Assembly (NCBI GenBank): GCA_004557385.1
Contig: SFEA01000009.1
Location: forward strand, 1-62,175
Direction of reading: 5' to 3'
DNA: 62,175 bases
From: Bacteroidales bacterium
GTDB lineage: Bacteria > Bacteroidota > Bacteroidia > Bacteroidales > Muribaculaceae
Both the position numbers and the translations under genes were made by a program. The notes below the pieces were generated by a model. That model worked only from the letters and a program-made list of their open reading frames with translations. It was not told where the DNA came from and searched no databases. Numbering within the stretch: position 1 is the stretch's first letter; every line of letters starts with the position of its first letter. Of the stretch, positions 25,663 to 33,842 are shown in pieces.

Positions 25663-26148
25663 TTAGAACGAATACTTAACGCCAATGCTGAGCACACATT
25701 GGCTGAAATCCTTAATCAATTGACCTCTGACTTCTGCCACAACACCCAACTGGTCGGTGAAATTATATTCAATTCCACCTCCTACGTTCACGCCAAATCG
25801 GTCACACGATTCAACATATTTGCCAGCACCCACACTCTGCGAGAATGTCCAGTGAGAATAAGTGAAGCCCACCAAAGGATAGAACTTCAAATCGTCGAAC
25901 AACGTGCTAACGTATTCAATATTGGCATTTGCATCCCAAGCTTTCATATTTTTGTTGCTGAAGAAATATTGCATCTCAGGAGCAATGCGGAAATTATCAG
26001 TCAAACTCAACTTGTAGCTAACACCCAAACCTACTTGGTCGAACTTCGACCCATAAAGGAAATTAGCACCCAGCGAGCCAATTCCCGATGCCGCAGCCGA
26101 TACTACGCCCGCCACCGACAATACTAATACTAAAAATAACTTTTTCAT
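25663..26148 (-). CDS. Small outer-membrane beta-barrel protein
   Basis: A 161-residue protein with a signal peptide (KLFLVLVLSVAGVVSAAAS). The mature part alternates hydrophobic and polar residues in about eight strands: VGLGVSYKLSLTDNFRIAPE, FGVNVGGGIEYNFTDQLGVV, then VLSIGVKYSF. The C-terminal phenylalanine is the usual assembly signal of outer-membrane barrels. It resembles OmpX/PorT-type proteins of Bacteroidetes (outer membrane protein beta-barrel domain). The function is unknown. Confidence 0.82.
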   Translation of the reverse strand: MKKLFLVLVLSVAGVVSAAASGIGSLGANFLYGSKFDQVGLGVSYKLSLTDNFRIAPEMQYFFSNKNMKAWDANANIEYVSTLFDDLKFYPLVGFTYSHWTFSQSVGAGKYVESCDRFGVNVGGGIEYNFTDQLGVVAEVRGQLIKDFSQCVLSIGVKYSF

Positions 26149-26233
26149 TACTAAACATTCTTTTTATTATGAACGTAAAATTACAATAAAAACTCGACAT
26201 TTGCTATTCTAAATGTCAACACAAATGTTCAAT

Positions 26234-27193
26234 TTAATCTTTTTTTTGAAATTCATTCTCCCCAAACTGCTTGGCAACAAGATTGTGGTCGGTATTGGGA
26301 TGGAAATTTTTCAATCTGATTTTCATTGCATCGAAACCAACGCCATACACGCCGTTCACGTTGCTTTGAGTGATGAAAGCATACGGGTCAATCGACTTCA
26401 CTACACGCATAACTGTTACACCCTCAATCTTGCGACACATCACCATCAGCATCTTCACATCTTCCTTGGTGAACCAACCCATGCCACTAAACACCGTACA
26501 ACCTCGGTGGGCATCGTTTACCACAGCATTGGCTATCTCTTCCCATTTATCGGAGATTATTAGGAATTGCATAGCTTGACGGTTGGTGTTTATCACCTGG
26601 TCGGTCATGAATGTGGCAAATAGCAATTCCAAGAAACCATAAACCACATTATCTATACTATGGAAAATGAGCATACTCGAAAATATTATCAATCCATCGG
26701 CATACAGCAGCATACGGCCAATCGACACATTTGTGCGCTTATTCACCATGGCAGCTATAATGTCGGTGCCACCTGTGCTTCCATTATGCACAAACGACAA
26801 TCCAAGACCCAAACCGCAAAGAATGCCGCCTATCATCACATTCATCATCGGGTTGTCAGGCGCCACGATGGCAGTCGGGAACAACGGTTGCATTATCGAA
26901 ACTATCGCACTCAACCCAAATGCACCGAATATCGAGCGCAATACAAACCGCTTACCCACAATCTTATATGCCACAAGAAGCGATATGATGTTCAATGCAA
27001 ATATAACAGGACCAACAGGAATGCCCAACGTATAGTAGAACAACGATGCCAAACCAGTGTAACCACCAATAACCACGTTTTGTGGCAAAATAAATGCACA
27101 GAAACCGAAAGAATATATCACTAATCCTACAATAATCATCACATAATCTTTCAGCTCAAGGTATAAACGCTCTTTAATGTTTTTTATAGTCAT
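26234..27193 (-). CDS. YitT-family membrane protein (DUF161/DUF2179)
   Basis: A 319-residue protein from the ATG 27193. A longer in-frame start adds 26 residues but overlaps the promoter-like TAACTTCG element (complement of 27242-27249). Five to six helices fill the first 200 residues, including GFCAFILPQNVVIGGYTGLA and FVHNGSTGGTDIIAAMVNK. The C-terminal part (about 230-319, CTVFSGMGWFTKEDVKMLMV) is the soluble DUF2179 domain. The family is widespread and uncharacterised; transport is suspected. Confidence 0.9.
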   Translation of the reverse strand: MTIKNIKERLYLELKDYVMIIVGLVIYSFGFCAFILPQNVVIGGYTGLASLFYYTLGIPVGPVIFALNIISLLVAYKIVGKRFVLRSIFGAFGLSAIVSIMQPLFPTAIVAPDNPMMNVMIGGILCGLGLGLSFVHNGSTGGTDIIAAMVNKRTNVSIGRMLLYADGLIIFSSMLIFHSIDNVVYGFLELLFATFMTDQVINTNRQAMQFLIISDKWEEIANAVVNDAHRGCTVFSGMGWFTKEDVKMLMVMCRKIEGVTVMRVVKSIDPYAFITQSNVNGVYGVGFDAMKIRLKNFHPNTDHNLVAKQFGENEFQKKD

Positions 27194-27410
27194 AACAGTT
27201 TTAAGATTTTTTATGCTTACATTTTTCCAACAATTCTTCTGCGAAGTTAAACATTCTTTTCTTAAATACATATTTAATTCACAAAATAATTTTCATTATC
27301 GACATATTGCACATTTCTTGCACTTATATGCACAAAATTCTAATTAAAATAATTATCTTTACATCATAAAATATATTTATCTAACCTTATAAACATTACT
27401 TGATACAACA

Positions 27411-27761
27411 ATGGGCATTATTGCAAAACTCATTCTTTCATGCATCGCCATTGCCCTTTCGGCTTGGCTCACTCCTGGTGTTTCTATCCCTGAAGTATCT
27501 TCAGGTTCTGGCATAATCACTTTAATCGTTGTTGCTGTGGTGCTTGCACTGCTCAACACTTTCATCAAACCCATCATCAAGCTGCTGGCTCTCCCGGTCA
27601 CTATGATTACATTGGGTTTGTTCCTACTGGTGATTAATGCCATAATCATACTGCTTTGCTCATGGATTGTCGACAGTTTCTCAGTCGATGGATTCGCTTC
27701 GGCTTTCGTGTTTAGCGTCATACTTTCGGTTATCACCTGGATTCTTAATAAGATTTTCTGA
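27411..27761 (+). CDS. Four-helix membrane protein of the phage holin superfamily IV (PF04020) type
   Basis: A 116-residue protein with four membrane helices and almost no loops, matching the family of small chromosomal proteins named after mycobacteriophage holin IV. Characteristic segment: LALLNTFIKPIIKLLALPVT, then LGLFLLVINAIIILL. Despite the name these are found in many genomes outside prophages, and no phage gene lies nearby. The upstream -7-like TATCTTTA (27354-27361) is one base off consensus. Confidence 0.85.
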   Translation: MGIIAKLILSCIAIALSAWLTPGVSIPEVSSGSGIITLIVVAVVLALLNTFIKPIIKLLALPVTMITLGLFLLVINAIIILLCSWIVDSFSVDGFASAFVFSVILSVITWILNKIF

Positions 27762-27803
27762 ACAGGAAGTTACGACAATACATCTGCAAAAGCATCTGAC
27801 CGA

Positions 27804-27842
27804 TTAACAACATAGCGATTTATCAAATCGCTATGTTGTTAA
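27804..27842. terminator. Perfect 18-bp inverted repeat after the holin-like gene
   Basis: TTAACAACATAGCGATTT (27804-27821), a 3-base ATC loop, then its exact reverse complement (27825-27842). It lies between the holin-like gene and the tdk promoter. It is best read as a strong transcription-stop hairpin, though only a weak T-run follows. Confidence 0.7.
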
Positions 27843-27885
27843 TAATTTATGGGCATTCTATTGAGCATTGTTCATCGTAAATAAC

Positions 27886-27893
27886 TAACTTTG
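27886..27893 (+). promoter_or_regulatory. -7 promoter element of tdk
   Basis: TAACTTTG, 36 bp before the ATG; the -33 region shows only TTG-like boxes. Confidence 0.65.
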
Positions 27894-27929
27894 CGGCAAG
27901 ACAAAAGCAATTCAATATTTTAACCTCGC

Positions 27930-28553
27930 ATGAACAGATTCGGAAAACTATATTTTAGATACGGCACTATGGGCTCGGCAAAGACCGCCCTGCTGCTCAC
28001 CACAGCCTACAACTTTGAAGAACGCGGCATGCAATATATGTGCATGAAGCCTTCAATCGACAATCGTGAAAAAGAAAACGTGATTCAATCGCGCATCGGC
28101 ATTAAGCGCAAATGCACCTGGATATACCCCGACACAAATCTCTACGAATTTTTCAAACAAGTGTTCAACGAAAAACTTGTGGTGATTAACTGGATTCTAA
28201 TCGACGAGGCACAATTCCTCACTCGCGAGCAAGTCGACCAGCTGGCGCGCGTGGTAGACGACTTTGGCAGCAACGTGATTTGCTACGGCCTACGCACCGA
28301 TTTCCAGTCGAAAATGTTTGAAGGGTCACAACGATTGTTTGAAATTGCCGACACAATCGACGAAATTAAATCGACTTGCACTTGCGGTCGCAAAACCATC
28401 ATCAACGCCCGCATCGACTCTAACGGCATGGTGGTGACCGAAGGGTCGCAAGTTGAAATTGGCGGCGACGACAAATACATCGCACTATGCCGCAGATGCT
28501 GGCGCAACCGCCGCATCGAATCTTCCGAACAAAACGCACTCAAGTTTGAGTGA
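27930..28553 (+). CDS. tdk: Thymidine kinase, type II
   Basis: A 207-residue salvage enzyme that phosphorylates thymidine to dTMP. The P-loop is GTMGSAKTALLL (about residues 14-25), the Walker B/catalytic region is WILIDEAQFL, and the lasso and zinc site show as CTCGRKTIINAR and CRRCW. The nucleoside-binding YGLRTDF is present. Length is normal. A strong hairpin terminator follows. Confidence 0.96.
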   Translation: MNRFGKLYFRYGTMGSAKTALLLTTAYNFEERGMQYMCMKPSIDNREKENVIQSRIGIKRKCTWIYPDTNLYEFFKQVFNEKLVVINWILIDEAQFLTREQVDQLARVVDDFGSNVICYGLRTDFQSKMFEGSQRLFEIADTIDEIKSTCTCGRKTIINARIDSNGMVVTEGSQVEIGGDDKYIALCRRCWRNRRIESSEQNALKFE

Positions 28554-28587
28554 TTCTGCAGGGACAATCTTATCGCAATTCACATAC

Positions 28588-28623
28588 AAAAAGCTCGCTT
28601 CGTCATCCAAAGCGAGCTTTTTT
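28588..28623 (+). terminator. Terminator of tdk
   Basis: AAAAAGCTCGCTT pairs with AAGCGAGCTTTTT across a short loop; a T-run closes it. A model rho-independent terminator. Confidence 0.92.
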
Positions 28624-28832
28624 CACAACCTGATATAGGTTAAAAATTTTCGATAACAAACCACCGTGTTCAAACGCTTAGTTAATGCGTCTGCACATAT
28701 ATTCACCAAATTCTGCCCGCTTGGTTTCTTCGAAAGGCGCCGCTAAATCTCTTTTTAAAGCAGCATCACCTTCTCGGGCTGAGCATCATAGGGCGACATT
28801 TATGTTCGCGATGGCAATATGCTTTTGTATTA

Positions 28833-29609
28833 TCACACGTTACCTGCTTCTATCTCAGAGTGACCTGCCATTTCAGGGTCAATCAGAATTCTTCCGCAGT
28901 ATTCACACACGATAATTTTCTTGTGCATCTTAATTTCCATCTGGCGCTGAGCAGGAATGCGATTGAAGCAACCGCCGCATGCATTGCGTTGCACATAAAC
29001 AACGCCCAATCCGTTACGGGCATTTTTGCGTATGCGCTTGAATGCTGTCAGCAAGCGAGTGTCAATCTTCGACTCAAACTTCTTGGCTTGGTCGCGAAGC
29101 TTCTCTTCGTCTTGCTTGGTTTCCGAAACAATTTCTTCAAGTTCGCTCTTCTTTTCTGCAAGGATGTGCTTTTTATCCTCCAGTCGGCTCTTTGCCTCTT
29201 CGATTTGTGCTCCGATTTCTTCAATCTTTGCACCAAACTGACGAATTTTCTTTTCAGCCAACTCAATGTTCAGCTTCTCGTATTCAATTTCCTTTTGCAG
29301 ATAATCATATTCGCGATTGTTTCTAACACTGTTAATCTGCTCGGAATAACGTTCAACGAGGCTTGAAGAGTTGCCTATAACAGCTTTTTGCTCGTTTGCG
29401 CTGGCATTGATGTTCTTGATTTCCTCTTCAAAGTTTTGAACACGAGTTTCAAGTCCAACAATTTCGTCTTCAAGGTCTTGAACTTCAAGAGGAAGTTCAC
29501 CTCGCAATGTTTTGATACGGTCAATTTCCGAAAGAGTTGTCTGAAGTTGGTACAACGCTTTCAAGCGTTCTTCCACAGTCAGTTCTTTTTCTTGTTTTGC
29601 AGTAGCCAT
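28833..29609 (-). CDS. Coiled-coil protein with C4-type zinc ribbon
   Basis: A 258-residue protein. Residues about 5-190 form a long coiled coil (LSEIDRIKTLRGELPLEVQD, then many E/K heptads). Residues about 205-250 form a zinc ribbon with two cysteine pairs (CGGCFNRIPAQ and CEYCGRIL). This matches the C4-type zinc ribbon family (PF02591; CT398-like). It sits 9 bp behind the Nif3-like gene, a common Bacteroidetes pairing. In the family, links to secretion and RNA polymerase sigma factors have been proposed; the function here is unknown. Confidence 0.9.
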   Translation of the reverse strand: MATAKQEKELTVEERLKALYQLQTTLSEIDRIKTLRGELPLEVQDLEDEIVGLETRVQNFEEEIKNINASANEQKAVIGNSSSLVERYSEQINSVRNNREYDYLQKEIEYEKLNIELAEKKIRQFGAKIEEIGAQIEEAKSRLEDKKHILAEKKSELEEIVSETKQDEEKLRDQAKKFESKIDTRLLTAFKRIRKNARNGLGVVYVQRNACGGCFNRIPAQRQMEIKMHKKIIVCEYCGRILIDPEMAGHSEIEAGNV

Positions 29610-29618
29610 TCTGTGTTG

Positions 29619-30716
29619 TTATATAAAAAATTTAACCTGTTTGTTTTCTGATTTTGCGTAATAGGTTGCAAAGTTAGGCATTTTTTCTCGAATAATCTCA
29701 TAAAAAATGTCTTTTGTGTATTGCTCGCTTTCATAATGCCCGATATCAGCAATCAGAATGCGGCTGGCATTGCCCGTGAAATCGTGATATTTCACGTCGC
29801 CTGTGACATAAACATCAGCTCCGCTGCTCACCGCTGCGCCAATAAACTCGGCACCGCTGCCGCCACATAGCGCCACTCGCTTGATGGGCTTAGTGGCATC
29901 GCCGCAGTATCGCACAGCGTCGACATCGAACACCGTTTTCAATTTCGCGAAGAAATCCTCTGCGCTCGTAGGCTCGATGTCGCCCACCACACCCAAACCT
30001 TCGTATGGCGATTCGTTCTGCAATTGCAGCACATCGTACGCCGGTTCTTCGTAAGGATGCGCATGCAGCATGGCTTGCACAACACTATCCTTCCGCGCCG
30101 CATCGGCAATCACCTCAACACGCGTTTCAGGCTCATGGTGCATCTCGCCTATATCGCCGACAAATGGATGGGCACCGGCTTTTGCACGGTATCTGCCCTC
30201 TCCTTCAATGCGATAGCTGCAATGGTCGTAGTCGCCAATGCAACCGGCGCCGCTTGCATGCATAGCATCGGCAACCGCATCGGCATAAGCTGTTGGCACA
30301 TACACCACCACCTTAACCTGCTTGCCTTGCTGCGGAACAAGCACTTTCACGTTCGTCAACCCAAGTTTTTGTGCCATTCGCGCCGACACTCCGCCTCGGG
30401 TGTTGTCCATATTGGTGTGCGCCGAATAGATGGCAATATCGTTCTTGATTGCCTTTATGACTATGCGCTCAATGTCGCTGCGTCCAACCAGCTTTTTCAG
30501 CCCTCTGAATATCAGCGGATGATGCGACACTATCATGTTAACGCCCAAAGCAATGGCCTCGTCAACCACAGCCTCGGTGACATCAACACACAGCAATACG
30601 CCTGTTGCCTCAGCATTGCTGTTGCCCACCTGTAGGCCGCAATTATCGTAGCTTTCCTGCAAATGCAGTGGCGCATAGCTTTCTATTGCCGACATTATGT
30701 CGCTAATCTTCACCAT
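29619..30716 (-). CDS. Nif3-like dinuclear metal centre hexameric protein
   Basis: A 365-residue protein from ATG 30716, which starts 19 bp after the aspS stop; an earlier frame start inside aspS is unlikely. Metal-binding motifs of the Nif3/DUF34 family: MIVSHHPLIFRGLK (about residues 60-73), YSAHTNMDNTRGGV (about 98-111) and IADIGHYESEQ near the end. A middle insert (about residues 130-230, VVVYVPTAYADAVADAMHAS, HPYEEPAYDV) is the PII-like domain found in the long (YqfO-type) members. The biochemical role is unsettled; GTP cyclohydrolase I type 2 is an outdated label. Confidence 0.92.
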   Translation of the reverse strand: MVKISDIMSAIESYAPLHLQESYDNCGLQVGNSNAEATGVLLCVDVTEAVVDEAIALGVNMIVSHHPLIFRGLKKLVGRSDIERIVIKAIKNDIAIYSAHTNMDNTRGGVSARMAQKLGLTNVKVLVPQQGKQVKVVVYVPTAYADAVADAMHASGAGCIGDYDHCSYRIEGEGRYRAKAGAHPFVGDIGEMHHEPETRVEVIADAARKDSVVQAMLHAHPYEEPAYDVLQLQNESPYEGLGVVGDIEPTSAEDFFAKLKTVFDVDAVRYCGDATKPIKRVALCGGSGAEFIGAAVSSGADVYVTGDVKYHDFTGNASRILIADIGHYESEQYTKDIFYEIIREKMPNFATYYAKSENKQVKFFI

Positions 30717-30735
30717 ATATAATATAATGTGAGGC

Positions 30736-32511
30736 TTACTTCTTTTTCTCTGCAGCAATACGCTCGGTGTCAATCTTGAGATACAGTTCTTCAAGTTGCG
30801 AATCTTCGAGCGCTGCCGGGCAATCGTTCATCACGTCGCGGCCCGAATTGTTCTTCGGGAATGCTATGGTGTCGCGAATGCTGTCGAGACCAGCAAGCAT
30901 CGACACGAAACGGTCGAAGCCAAACGCCAAACCAGCATGAGGCGGTGCTCCATATTTAAATGCTTTCATCAAGAATCCAAATTGCTCTTGAGCACGTTCC
31001 TCAGTGAAGCCAAGCAGTTTAAACATCTTGTCCTGAAGTTCAGGCTGGAAGATACGCAAGCTGCCGCCGCCAAGCTCAACACCATTCACCACCATATCGT
31101 AGGCATAGGCACGCACTGCACCAGTGTCGCTGTCGAGCAATGGAATATCTTCGTCCTTCGGGCGAGTGAATGGGTGGTGCATTGCGTAGAAGCGTTGTGT
31201 TTCTTCGTCCCATTCAAACATCGGGAAGTCGATAACCCAAAGCGGCTTAAACACGTTCTTGTCGCGCAAGCCAAGTCGCGAACCCATTTCAAGGCGCAAT
31301 TCGCATAGCTGCTTGCGGGTTTCCATTGTCTTGCCACAAAGAATAAGCATCAGGTCGCCGGGCTTTGCGCCAAAGCGTTCTGCCCACGCCTTCAGGCTGT
31401 CGGCATCGTAGAACTTGCCCACACTGCTCTTAAACGAACCGTCGGCTTCATACTTAACCCAAACAAGGCCTTTGGCACCAATTTGAGGGCGTTTAACAAA
31501 CTCGGTGAGCTCGTCAATTTGCTTGCGAGTGTAGCCGGCGCAACCTTCGGCACAAATACCTGCAACAAACTCTGCGCTGTCAAACACCACAAAGCCTTTG
31601 CCTTCGGTAAGGTCCTTCAATTCAACGAACTCCATGCCAAAACGCACGTCGGGCTTGTCGCTACCATAACGGCGCATTGCATCGTGCCATGTCATGCGTG
31701 GAAAGTCGTAGTCGAACTCTACATTGCGCACATATTTAAATATATGCTTCACCATACCTTCAAACATCTGCAACACATCCTCCTGCTCAACAAACGACAT
31801 TTCGCAGTCGATTTGTGTAAACTCGGGTTGACGGTCGGCACGAAGGTCTTCGTCGCGGAAGCACTTTGCAATCTGGAAATAGCGGTCAAAACCAGCCACC
31901 ATCAGCAACTGCTTGAACAGCTGAGGCGATTGCGGCAATGCATAGAACTGACCGGGATTCATGCGCGAAGGCACCACAAAGTCGCGAGCGCCTTCGGGAG
32001 TGGAGCCAATCAAAATCGGGGTTTCAACTTCAAGAAAACCGCGGTCGTTCAGATAGCGGCGCAACTCAAAGCCCATCTTGTGGCGCAGCTCCAAATTTTT
32101 GCGCACGCAATCACGGCGCAAATCCAGATAGCGATAAGTCATTCTAATGTCGTCGCCACCATCTGTGTTGTCCTCGATGGTGAACGGTGGCACATCGCTC
32201 TTGTTCAGCACAACCAGCTCTTTTGCTATAATTTCAATATCGCCGGTCGAAAGATTAGCATTTTTGTTTGAACGCTCTGCTACCGTGCCTGTCACCTGAA
32301 TGACATACTCACGGCCAAGCTTGTTTGCCAACTCACACAACTGAGCGTCATTCTCAACATTAAACACTATCTGAGTTATGCCATAACGGTCGCGCAAGTC
32401 AACAAAGGTCATGCCGCCCATCTTGCGTGCTTTCTGAACCCAACCGGCAAGCGTAACCGTTGAGCCTACGTCAGCCAATCGCAATTCTCCACATGTATTA
32501 CTTCTGTACAT
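30736..32511 (-). CDS. aspS: Aspartyl-tRNA synthetase
   Basis: A 591-residue class II synthetase. An N-terminal OB-fold reads anticodons (TLAGWVQKARKMGGMTFVDL). Motif 2 is FRDEDLRADRQPEFTQIDCE and motif 3 is GLAFGFDRFVSML. A bacterial-type GAD insertion lies between, giving the normal bacterial length. It leads aspS-Nif3-zinc ribbon; intergenic gaps are 19 and 9 bp. Confidence 0.98.
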   Translation of the reverse strand: MYRSNTCGELRLADVGSTVTLAGWVQKARKMGGMTFVDLRDRYGITQIVFNVENDAQLCELANKLGREYVIQVTGTVAERSNKNANLSTGDIEIIAKELVVLNKSDVPPFTIEDNTDGGDDIRMTYRYLDLRRDCVRKNLELRHKMGFELRRYLNDRGFLEVETPILIGSTPEGARDFVVPSRMNPGQFYALPQSPQLFKQLLMVAGFDRYFQIAKCFRDEDLRADRQPEFTQIDCEMSFVEQEDVLQMFEGMVKHIFKYVRNVEFDYDFPRMTWHDAMRRYGSDKPDVRFGMEFVELKDLTEGKGFVVFDSAEFVAGICAEGCAGYTRKQIDELTEFVKRPQIGAKGLVWVKYEADGSFKSSVGKFYDADSLKAWAERFGAKPGDLMLILCGKTMETRKQLCELRLEMGSRLGLRDKNVFKPLWVIDFPMFEWDEETQRFYAMHHPFTRPKDEDIPLLDSDTGAVRAYAYDMVVNGVELGGGSLRIFQPELQDKMFKLLGFTEERAQEQFGFLMKAFKYGAPPHAGLAFGFDRFVSMLAGLDSIRDTIAFPKNNSGRDVMNDCPAALEDSQLEELYLKIDTERIAAEKKK

Positions 32512-32610
32512 TGTCTTATATTATATTTTTAAATTATTATCTCTCAAGGCTTTAGCCATTCCTGAATAAAACAGAGCACTGCCAAAGCGCTTCCAAAATC
32601 ATTTAACATA

Positions 32611-32618
32611 CAAAGTTA
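32611..32618 (-). promoter_or_regulatory. -7 promoter element of the aspS operon
   Basis: TAACTTTG on the minus strand, 100 bp before aspS. No good -33 box is visible. The rest of the 424-bp gap (32512-32935) holds only A/T-rich sequence and the first tRNA-Pro promoter. Confidence 0.6.
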
Positions 32619-32897
32619 ACATTTTTTCGTCACACCTCACCTATTTATTCACCCATAATCAGCATTTTCAACTAAAAATTGCACAAAAAATCGCAACCGC
32701 AGCGCATTCTTTTAATAATAAACGGTTAGCAATTCTATCGCGACCGACGAAAATTTCATATAAATTCATTGAAGCAAATCAACAATAGCCGTCCACGAAC
32801 AAAGCAATATCAAATTGTATATTCTGTATATTCAATATCGAAGTGCAAAATTTTCGTAATTCTTTGGTCATATATTGCGTATTTGCCGAAAATGCAT

Positions 32898-32905
32898 TAC
32901 CTTTG
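32898..32905 (+). promoter_or_regulatory. -7 promoter element of tRNA-Pro copy 1
   Basis: TACCTTTG followed by CAATCGCA, with an ATTG box 20 bp upstream (32874-32877). The -7 box and leader are almost identical to copy 2. Confidence 0.75.
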
Positions 32906-32935
32906 CAATCGCATAACCGAAAGGAACGGCATCTT

Positions 32936-33010
32936 CGGGGTGTAGCACAGCCCGGTTAGTGCGCCTGCTTTGGGAGCAGGAGGTCCCAAGTTCGAATCTT
33001 GGTACCCCGA
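32936..33010 (+). tRNA. tRNA-Pro, anticodon TGG (copy 1)
   Basis: Acceptor CGGGGTG pairs with TACCCCG; D stem GCAC/GTGC; anticodon stem CCTGC/GCAGG with loop TTTGGGA; T stem CCAAG/CTTGG with TTCGAAT. The anticodon TGG reads CCN codons. The CCA end is not encoded. Confidence 0.97.
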
Positions 33011-33018
33011 CAAATATT

Positions 33019-33045
33019 ATGGAAGCTTTTCAGCTTCCATTTTTT
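33019..33045 (+). terminator. Terminator of tRNA-Pro copy 1
   Basis: ATGGAAGCT, TTTC loop, AGCTTCCAT, then TTTTT: a perfect 9-bp stem. Confidence 0.88.
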
Positions 33046-33153
33046 GTTGCCACAAGCCTCACCCCCGCCACTTAATCGCCCTCAATTTATATTTGACTTT
33101 TATTTCTCCGAAAATTTTTCATGGAAAATTTTTCACACAAAAGTGCTATATAT

Positions 33154-33184
33154 TTTGTCAAATCAAAAAAAAGTATTACCTTTG
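33154..33184 (+). promoter_or_regulatory. Promoter of tRNA-Pro copy 2
   Basis: TTTG (33154-33157), 19 bp, TACCTTTG (33177-33184). From the -33 box through the leader start it matches the tRNA-Arg(ACG) promoter at 53778 at 37 of 41 positions. Two copies of a GGAAAATTTTTCA-like A/T block (about 33109 and 33123) lie upstream. Confidence 0.88.
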
Positions 33185-33213
33185 CAATCGCAAAACCGAA
33201 AGGAACGGCATTT

Positions 33214-33288
33214 CGGGGTGTAGCACAGCCCGGTTAGTGCGCCTGCTTTGGGAGCAGGAGGTCCCAAGTTCGAATCTTGGTACCCCGA
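33214..33288 (+). tRNA. tRNA-Pro, anticodon TGG (copy 2)
   Basis: Identical in all 75 bases to copy 1 at 32936-33010, with the same cloverleaf and TGG anticodon. Confidence 0.97.
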
Positions 33289-33290
33289 CA

Positions 33291-33323
33291 AAATAAGGAA
33301 GCTTTTCAGCTTCCTTATTTTTG
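33291..33323. terminator. Terminator of tRNA-Pro copy 2, shared with the convergent ECF operon
   Basis: AAATAAGGAAGCT, TTTC loop, AGCTTCCTTATTT: a perfect 13-bp stem followed by T's on the plus strand and T's on the minus strand after the mirror stem. Confidence 0.88.
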
Positions 33324-33335
33324 TTTATCCTCATA

Positions 33336-33803
33336 TTACTTCTTCGACTCAGCGGCATGCTTCGTCACCACTACAATTACGCCATTCGAAGCCTCCGGAC
33401 CATATTCTTTAATAGCCAACTCATTTTTAAGCACCGTTATGTTCGAAATATCCGACGGTGAAAGTTTTCCTAAAGCCTCCTGCGTAGAGGTTTTACCGTC
33501 AACAACCACCATTGGCTTGTTTAATTTGCCCGTTCCACTGACACCATGCACACCACCACGCAAATTTAATTCCTTTTTAGTTCGTGTATCCACCACCACA
33601 ATCTTCTCGTTTTCTGCCAAATCGATGTAATGAATCACCTTGCCATCCGTGGTCTCTATTCTGTATTTTGCCACAGTTTTTCCTACAAGTTCTTGCCCTG
33701 TAAAATCTTTCACTTCAGTTCCGTTAACCACGAACACGTCTTGAGCAGCATAAAGCGACAGAGCGCAAAGCCAAACAAGAATCAAAAATAAGAATCGTTT
33801 CAT
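33336..33803 (-). CDS. Small exported protein with TonB-receptor plug-like end
   Basis: A 155-residue protein from the ATG 33803 (33812 is possible). A signal peptide (RFLFLILVWLCALSLYAAQD) leads. The middle has short beta stretches with IVVVDTRTKKELNLRG. The C-terminus, DISNITVLKNELAIKEYGPE followed by ASNGVIVVVTK, matches the plug domain that starts TonB-dependent receptors (the VLKDAxAxAIYGxxxANGVIxVxTK pattern). The barrel is absent, so this is a stand-alone plug-like domain. It is the third gene of an ECF sigma/anti-sigma operon, 39 bp behind the anti-sigma gene. A signalling or sensor role is plausible but unproven. Confidence 0.8.
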   Translation of the reverse strand: MKRFLFLILVWLCALSLYAAQDVFVVNGTEVKDFTGQELVGKTVAKYRIETTDGKVIHYIDLAENEKIVVVDTRTKKELNLRGGVHGVSGTGKLNKPMVVVDGKTSTQEALGKLSPSDISNITVLKNELAIKEYGPEASNGVIVVVTKHAAESKK

Positions 33804-33842
33804 AATTGCCATAATTAATAGGTAAAACAAATTATTCTGTCA

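Larger units (their letters stand above)
32898..33288 (+). repeat. Tandem duplication of a complete tRNA-Pro transcription unit
   Basis: Two units start 278 bp apart. Shared between them are TACCTTTGCAATCGCA, the leader CCGAAAGGAACGGCAT, the identical 75-base tRNA, and the terminator stem core GGAAGCT/AGCTTCC with the same TTTC loop. Sequence between the units has diverged, and the leaders differ by a base change and one length difference. The duplication therefore carried promoter, tRNA and terminator together. Confidence 0.85.

Noticed and set aside
27411..27761. Prophage hint from the holin-type protein and the muramidase-like gene
   Set aside because: The two are 19 kb apart, no other phage genes are present, and both families are common in non-phage settings.
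28678..28785. A 35-codon minus-strand frame (AALKRDLAAPFEETKRAEFG and neighbours) downstream of the zinc ribbon gene
   Set aside because: It reads like a protein tail but has no start and is short; a remnant is possible, but the evidence is too thin to list as a gene.
32970..33296. Open frames running through the tRNA-Pro genes
   Set aside because: They arise from tRNA sequence, are repeated because the tRNA is repeated, and lack coding features.
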